DNA of 18,549 nt from Sphingomonadaceae bacterium (lineage in GTDB: Bacteria > Pseudomonadota > Alphaproteobacteria > Sphingomonadales > Sphingomonadaceae): assembly GCA_023384025.1 (NCBI GenBank), contig JAHDXX010000007.1, positions 1 to 18,549 on the forward strand, written 5' to 3'. Shown piece after piece: positions 14,747-18,549 of this stretch. The notes beneath the pieces are model-generated. The model ran no database searches. It was not told the DNA's origin and saw only the letters and a list, made by a program, of their open reading frames with translations. Within the stretch, counting starts at the first letter, position 1. Every line of letters starts with the position of its first letter. The translations under genes and the position numbers were made by a program.

Positions 14747-16840
14747 TCATTCGGCGGCGATCGCCATCGGATCGAACTCGCCATCCTCATCACCCAGGAA
14801 GTCGGGCAGGTCAGTGTCAGGCACTTCATGCTCGGCAGCTTCGGCGACTGGCAGCCGCAGGGGTTCGGGCAGCCAGCCGGTGCCTTCAAGCAGGCGTTGA
14901 GCCTCGCGGGCCATGTCGCCCTTCTTCAGGTGCTCGATCAGCACAGCAGTCGCGTCGCCCTTGGCTTCGCGCACAGCCTCGATGATCCGGGGCTTGGTGA
15001 CGCGGCCGAGGTAATTGTCGACCGTGGGGGTCCAGCCCGCTTCAGCCATGTCGAGTCCGACCACCATGGCGAGCGCATCGGCGCCGGCGATCCGCTGGGC
15101 GATGCCGTGCGCCGAGACCTGACCACCGTAGCCCTTGACCGGCTCGAAGAGCGCATTGACGCCGAGCGAGACGCAGTGGGCAAGCAGTGCCATCTGCTCG
15201 TCATGGGCGAGCGCAGTTAGCGTATCCCACAACGCACCCGGCTCGTCGGGCAGGCGCGCCGCCCACTGCTCGTGCCGTTCCTGGACCGCCATGCTCCACG
15301 GGGTTTCGCGCAGGTCCGGGGTGACATTCCCGAGCCAGGCCTGGGTGACACCGATCTGCACGCAGCCATGGGTGCCGTGCGAACGGAACACCGACAGGGC
15401 GAGTGCGTGGAGAACGGCAATGAATGCTGTCTGCGAATCCTGGGCGAGAGCATTGCGCAGCGCCACCGTGCGCACGGCCGTCAGCTCGGAGACGAGCCGG
15501 TCGGGCAAAGGTCGGATGGTGTCGTCCTCGTCGTCACCCTGGTGCTCATCCTGGACCTGCCCGCCAATGCTGATCGCTGGGCCTGATGCGTGCGTCGCAG
15601 CCTCGGCATTGACGGATGTGCCCTGGTCCTCGGCAACAGGTTCATCCTCCGGCCGGACATAGCCGCGGTCGATCCGCAGCCGCCCGTCGTGCGCCAGCGA
15701 GATGAACACCCCCGCGCGCGCCATGTCTTCGGGCTCATAGACGACGCGACGACTGGTGAGTGGCGTCAGTTCGACATCGATCTCGGTCAGCCGGGTATCG
15801 ACCTCATCGGGCAGGTCGCTGCCATCGCGATATTCCTCACCGATGGCATCGTATTCCTCGACCAGCGCATAGAGCCGCGCCTGTTCGTCGTCAGTCAGCG
15901 GAACCGTCGTGCCGGTGATCCGGCGCTTGCCGCGCTCGCAGCCGTAAGGCAGGTCAATCGCGGCCTCGACCCATTTCCAGCCCTCGGCGCCGATTTCCTG
16001 CGCTGCTTCGTTGAGCTTTTCGTTCACCAGCAGCTCGACCAAGGCCGGATCCTGCAACCAGCCATCATCATCAGCCGAGAACAGATCGCGCATCACATAG
16101 CCGCCGGCCTCGGTATAGGCGTCGATGCCGATGAACCGCACGCGGCGGTCGCTGGCGGCAATCGCCTGTTCGGTCAGCAGCCGACGGATCTGATGTGCAG
16201 AGATGTACTGGCTGCCATTCACCTGTTCCCAGACCTGCTCCTGGCGGGCATGGTTGTCGGTGACCGAAAAGGCCATGAGCTGTTCGAGCGACATGCCGTC
16301 CTCTCCGTAGATGTCGAGCAGACTGGGCGCGACCGAAGCGAGGCGCAGACGCTGCCGCACGGTCGAGACCGAGACGAAGAACCGGGCCGCGATGTCCTCT
16401 TCGGAAAGCCCCGCCTCGACCAGCGCGCTGAAGGCGCGGAATTGGTCGAGCGGGTGGAGCCCTTCGCGCATCACGTTCTCGGCGAGCGAGTCTTCCTCGG
16501 CGATGCCGCCCTCGCGCACCACGCAGGGAACCGGCTGGTCCTTTGCCATCCGCTTCGACTTCACCAGCAGTTCGAGCGCGCGGAAGCGGCGACCACCGGC
16601 CGGCACCTCGAACTGACCGGTCTCCTGTCCATCATCGCCAAGCATGGCGCGGACGTTGAGGCTCTGGAGCAGGGTCCGGCGATAGATGTCGTCGGCCAGA
16701 TCCTCGATCGAGATGCCGACCTTCACGCGCCGGACGTTCTGCTGGCTCAGCACCAGCTGGGAAAAGGGGATGTCGCGCGAGGAACTGAGCACGAGCTTGG
16801 GCAATGGCTTGGCCTCGGACTTGGTTTGAGACTTGGTCAT
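14747..16840 (-). CDS. ParB/Spo0J-family DNA-binding protein, large plasmid type
   Basis: The 697-aa protein has the ParB N-terminal (CTP-binding) domain at about 22-130, with box motifs GGRRFRAL (82-89) and ENVMREGLHPLDQFRAF (121-137). A helix-turn-helix follows at about 145-168 (LSEEDIAARFFVSVSTVRQR). The long region after 200 has acidic stretches and no recognised domain; classic chromosomal ParB is only about 300 aa. Versions of this size occur beside strawberry-notch and DUF932 genes on sphingomonad plasmids. The start ATG at 16840 has GGAG 7 bases upstream and is preceded by a conserved hairpin leader. No ParA-type ATPase lies next to it, so a partition role is doubtful; it may be a transcriptional or DNA-structuring regulator of the element. 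The family call is secure, the role inferred. Confidence 0.85.
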   Translation of the reverse strand: MTKSQTKSEAKPLPKLVLSSSRDIPFSQLVLSQQNVRRVKVGISIEDLADDIYRRTLLQSLNVRAMLGDDGQETGQFEVPAGGRRFRALELLVKSKRMAKDQPVPCVVREGGIAEEDSLAENVMREGLHPLDQFRAFSALVEAGLSEEDIAARFFVSVSTVRQRLRLASVAPSLLDIYGEDGMSLEQLMAFSVTDNHARQEQVWEQVNGSQYISAHQIRRLLTEQAIAASDRRVRFIGIDAYTEAGGYVMRDLFSADDDGWLQDPALVELLVNEKLNEAAQEIGAEGWKWVEAAIDLPYGCERGKRRITGTTVPLTDDEQARLYALVEEYDAIGEEYRDGSDLPDEVDTRLTEIDVELTPLTSRRVVYEPEDMARAGVFISLAHDGRLRIDRGYVRPEDEPVAEDQGTSVNAEAATHASGPAISIGGQVQDEHQGDDEDDTIRPLPDRLVSELTAVRTVALRNALAQDSQTAFIAVLHALALSVFRSHGTHGCVQIGVTQAWLGNVTPDLRETPWSMAVQERHEQWAARLPDEPGALWDTLTALAHDEQMALLAHCVSLGVNALFEPVKGYGGQVSAHGIAQRIAGADALAMVVGLDMAEAGWTPTVDNYLGRVTKPRIIEAVREAKGDATAVLIEHLKKGDMAREAQRLLEGTGWLPEPLRLPVAEAAEHEVPDTDLPDFLGDEDGEFDPMAIAAE

Positions 16841-16921
16841 GGGTGTTCTCCATGACGGGCCGCCGAGAGCCTCTCTCTCGGCTTCGACCCGTCACGAAGC
16901 AAAGCGCCGCCCTCTCACTCT
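16838..16921 (-). promoter_or_regulatory. Duplicated structured leader, copy A (before the ParB-like gene)
   Basis: Read on the - strand, the leader starts with AGAGTGAGAGGG (16921-16910). It then contains TGACGGG (16894-16888) and its perfect inverted partner CCCGTCA (16859-16853), enclosing a second stem GCCGAGAG/CTCTCGGC (16882-16875 with 16869-16862). The hairpin ends 12 bases before the ATG, directly against the GGAG ribosome binding site. The same blocks at the same spacing occur before DUF932 (copy B). It could be an RNA switch on translation or a DNA operator. A second possible pairing (16904-16911 with 16929-16936) would put the AGAGTGAGAG block in a loop. Confidence 0.7.
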
Positions 16922-16966
16922 GGAGAAGGCAGCGCCACTCAGGAGAACAGACAGGAAGAACCCGGA

Positions 16967-18160
16967 TCAATGGACCCGGTCGAGCAGCTTCTTCGCCTTA
17001 CCCTCCATGTCGAGGCGAGCATCCTGGTGAGCCTTGCCGCGAGCCAGCGCGGTGATGCCCTGCACGAAATCGAAGATCGATTCGGGCGGACGGCCTTCTT
17101 CGGCCAGCACGGTCTCGATGATCTTGCCGGTCTCGGCCTTCGAAAAGCCACGCGCCCGGAGGAAGTCGCTGCGGTCCTCGTCGGTGCGGGCAACGATCCG
17201 CTCGCGTGCCGCCTTGATGCCGTTGACGAAGGGCAGCGGCGAAGAGTTGGCAAAGCCTTCCAGCGCCGGCGCGGCTTCGTGAGCGAAGCGATTGGCCGCG
17301 TACTTGCTATGTCGGATGCTGATTTCCTCGAAGTCCTCGACGCCCCACAGATTGCGGTTCTGGCAGACCGCGCGCAGGTAGAAGCTCGCCATGCCGAGCG
17401 TCTTCGCGCCAACCTCGGAGTTCCAGCAGTAGAAACCGCGGAAGTAGAGATCGGGTGATCCATCGGGCAGTCGGCCCGCTTCGATGGGATTGAGGTCATC
17501 GACCAGGAACAGGAACACGTCGCGGTCGGAGGCGTAGAGCGTAGTCGTGTCCTTCGAAATATCTACACAAGGATTGTAGATCCCGGTCGACCAGTCGAGC
17601 ACGCCCGGCACCTTCCAACGGGTGTCGCCGGTGCTGTTGCCCGCGATCTTCTGCACCGCTTCGACGAGTTCGTGGTCGTAGATGCGGCCATAGTCGGGGC
17701 CGGTCACGGCGCGCAGTTCGACCCTCCCATTGTCGGTTTCCAGCGTCTTGATCTGCTCGGCCCGGTTCGAAGTCAGGCCGTATTGCAGGTTGATCGCGGC
17801 GAGCGGCGCGGGAAGCTGGCGTAGATAGGCGGCGGGAGCGCCCACCTGGCTTGCCAGTTGTCCGAAGCTCCAGTGGGTCGGCGCCACGGGGGCATCGGCA
17901 CTCGGCAGCATCAACGCCAGGCGCTCGGGATCGTTGCGGCTCGCTTCGACGTGGATCAGCGCTGTCTCGACCACGCGGGTCCGGCTACGCTCTGATCGGC
18001 CGCGCACCGAGCGGGCGAGATCGCCCAGCGAGAGATACCGTTCATCGTCGGGCCGCGAAAACCACTCCGACGACACTCGCCCGACGCGTTCGCCGCGCGT
18101 GACATCCACCTTGTAGCCGCCGCTCGCATTGCGGCGCGTATCGAGAACCTGCATGTTCAT
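16967..18160 (-). CDS. DUF932 domain protein
   Basis: The 397-aa protein is of the DUF932 family, found in plasmids, phages and integrative elements; its biochemical role is not established. Recognisable segments are SLGDLARSV (44-52), VAPTHWSFGQLASQVGAPAA and YLRQLP (about 92-116), LQYGLTSN, LRAVTGPDYGRIYDHELVEA (about 149), VDISKDTTTLYASDRDVFLF, then LYFRGFYCWNSEVGAKTLG and LRAVCQNRNLWGVEDFEEIS in the second half, which is the usual order of the family. The C-terminal 90 residues are helical and charged. The start is ATG at 18160 with GGAG 8 bases upstream inside the conserved leader. A second in-frame ATG, two codons later, has the same signal at longer spacing. The next gene on the strand, ParB-like, begins 126 bases after the stop with its own copy of the leader. 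Confidence 0.85.
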   Translation of the reverse strand: MNMQVLDTRRNASGGYKVDVTRGERVGRVSSEWFSRPDDERYLSLGDLARSVRGRSERSRTRVVETALIHVEASRNDPERLALMLPSADAPVAPTHWSFGQLASQVGAPAAYLRQLPAPLAAINLQYGLTSNRAEQIKTLETDNGRVELRAVTGPDYGRIYDHELVEAVQKIAGNSTGDTRWKVPGVLDWSTGIYNPCVDISKDTTTLYASDRDVFLFLVDDLNPIEAGRLPDGSPDLYFRGFYCWNSEVGAKTLGMASFYLRAVCQNRNLWGVEDFEEISIRHSKYAANRFAHEAAPALEGFANSSPLPFVNGIKAARERIVARTDEDRSDFLRARGFSKAETGKIIETVLAEEGRPPESIFDFVQGITALARGKAHQDARLDMEGKAKKLLDRVH

Positions 18161-18243
18161 GGGAGAATCTCCATGACGGGCGGCCGGGAGCCTCTCTCTC
18201 GACCCTCATCCCGTCACGGCGAAGCCCGCCACCCTCTCACTCT
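18158..18243 (-). promoter_or_regulatory. Duplicated structured leader, copy B (before the DUF932 gene)
   Basis: This is the second copy of the leader seen at 16838-16921. AGAGTGAGAGGG lies at 18243-18232, TGACGGG at 18216-18210 and CCCGTCA at 18180-18174, ending 13 bases before the ATG with GGAG in between. The outer stem is identical in both copies. The inner stem is weaker here: CGAGAG against CTCCCG, with one mismatch. The shared middle GAGAGAGAGGCTC is also kept. Confidence 0.7.
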
Positions 18244-18549
18244 AACCTGCTCATGCTGAATGTCGCACGAGCGGCAAGCGAGGTTACCAAGGCAGGAAAT
18301 CGCACCCTGAAGGGAGGCGGCAATTGCGCGCTTGCTCGTGCAGGCGGAAAGCCGGGGAATGTCGGTTTTCCATGCCTGCGCGCGCCGTTCTGTCCGCCGG
18401 TTCAGAGTGCGCGCGGGGCATGCCCGTCAAACGCGGCGCCCTCAGGAGCAAGGCCGCAGGCCCTGCGGGACAGAGCGCGTCAACAGCCCCGCTCCGAATC
18501 ATGGGGCGTTGCGGGGCGCGCAAGAAGCGCGCTAGCTCGTCGACAACCT
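18244..18549. other. Non-coding region rich in inverted repeats
   Basis: No supportable gene is seen up to the window edge. Five inverted repeats stand out: 18265-18280 with 18329-18341 (GCACGAGC...AAGCG against CGCTTGCTCGTGC, 3-base insertion); 18340-18379 (see separate entry); 18454-18468 (CCGCAGG-C-CCTGCGG, a 15-base dyad); 18486-18492 with 18511-18517 (GCCCCGC/GCGGGGC); and 18516-18521 with 18527-18532 (GCGCGC-AAGAA-GCGCGC). It must contain the promoter of the DUF932-ParB operon or belong to a longer upstream control region. An origin of replication or transfer is possible, but no iterons or nic-site motif were recognised. Confidence 0.5.
18340..18379. repeat. Long stem-loop (15 base pairs)
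   Basis: GCAGGC (18340-18345) pairs with GCCTGC (18374-18379), and GGAAAGCCG (18346-18354) pairs with CGGTTTTCC (18363-18371) with one G-T wobble. This leaves an 8-base loop and a 2-base bulge (18372-18373). No T-run follows on the + strand (GCGCGCC). On the - strand the stem is followed by ACGAGCAAGCG, so it is not a standard terminator in either direction. It could be a cruciform, a protein-binding site or part of a structured RNA. Confidence 0.6.

Noticed and set aside
14747..16840. Reading the ParB-like gene as a plasmid partition locus
   Set aside because: No ParA-type ATPase gene is present in the window and the protein is more than twice the usual ParB length, so partition cannot be claimed from this sequence.
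15590..16855. A 421-residue open frame on the + strand opposite the ParB-like gene
   Set aside because: The - strand has clear ParB motifs; the + strand translation has no recognisable fold or start signal.
18157..18174. Mini-frame ATG-GAG-ATT-CTC-CCA-TGA whose stop overlaps the DUF932 start (possible leader peptide)
   Set aside because: The matching ATGGAG in leader copy A (start 16853) runs on in frame far into the ParB-like gene without a nearby stop, so the mini-peptide is not conserved; the ATG simply contains part of the GGAG ribosome binding site.
18332..18535. A 67-residue open frame on the + strand in the terminal non-coding region
   Set aside because: It runs straight through several inverted repeats, has no ribosome binding site, and its Arg-rich translation looks non-coding.

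Overview
The window reads as a GC-rich alphaproteobacterial accessory region, most likely from a sphingomonad (Sphingomonadales) plasmid or integrated mobile element. This is judged from codon usage, from the style of the czc genes, and from a gene set (DUF2493, toprim/DUF7146, strawberry-notch helicase, DUF6117, ParB-like, DUF932) that I know mainly from sphingomonad and other alphaproteobacterial plasmids. No rRNA, tRNA, CRISPR array, transposase or integrase was seen.

Left block (1-7585, + strand): a divalent heavy-metal efflux operon. It has a His-rich small exported protein cut by the window edge (CzcI-like), then czcC (outer-membrane channel), czcB (periplasmic adaptor) and czcA (RND pump). 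A small exported-protein gene follows, broken by one in-frame TGA. Next come a CzcD-type CDF exporter and a 67-aa Myb/SANT-like DNA-binding protein whose start overlaps the czcD stop (ATGA). Spacings are 61, 3, 1, 14, 1 and -4 bases, so this looks like one transcript whose promoter lies left of the window. CDF proteins of this type move Zn/Co/Cd from cytoplasm to periplasm, and CzcCBA carries periplasmic and cytoplasmic metal across the outer membrane.

Junction (7586-7769): a convergent, less GC-rich intergenic stretch with an imperfect hairpin, where the orientation of all following genes flips.

Right block (7770-18160, - strand): a mobile-element housekeeping module, in transcription order DUF932, ParB-like, DUF6117, a 1449-aa methyltransferase-like plus strawberry-notch-type helicase fusion, a toprim protein, and a DUF2493 (SLOG-like) protein. 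The toprim start lies 1 base after the helicase stop. The joint role of this set is not established. The P1 DarB-like methylase-helicase architecture makes anti-restriction or DNA processing during transfer a reasonable guess.

The most unusual non-coding signal is a roughly 85-base leader found twice, directly before the DUF932 and ParB-like genes. Both copies carry the same inverted repeat (TGACGGG...CCCGTCA) and the same distal AGAGTGAGAGGG block. The last 300 bases (18244-18549) hold several strong inverted repeats and no convincing gene; they may be a control region or origin.
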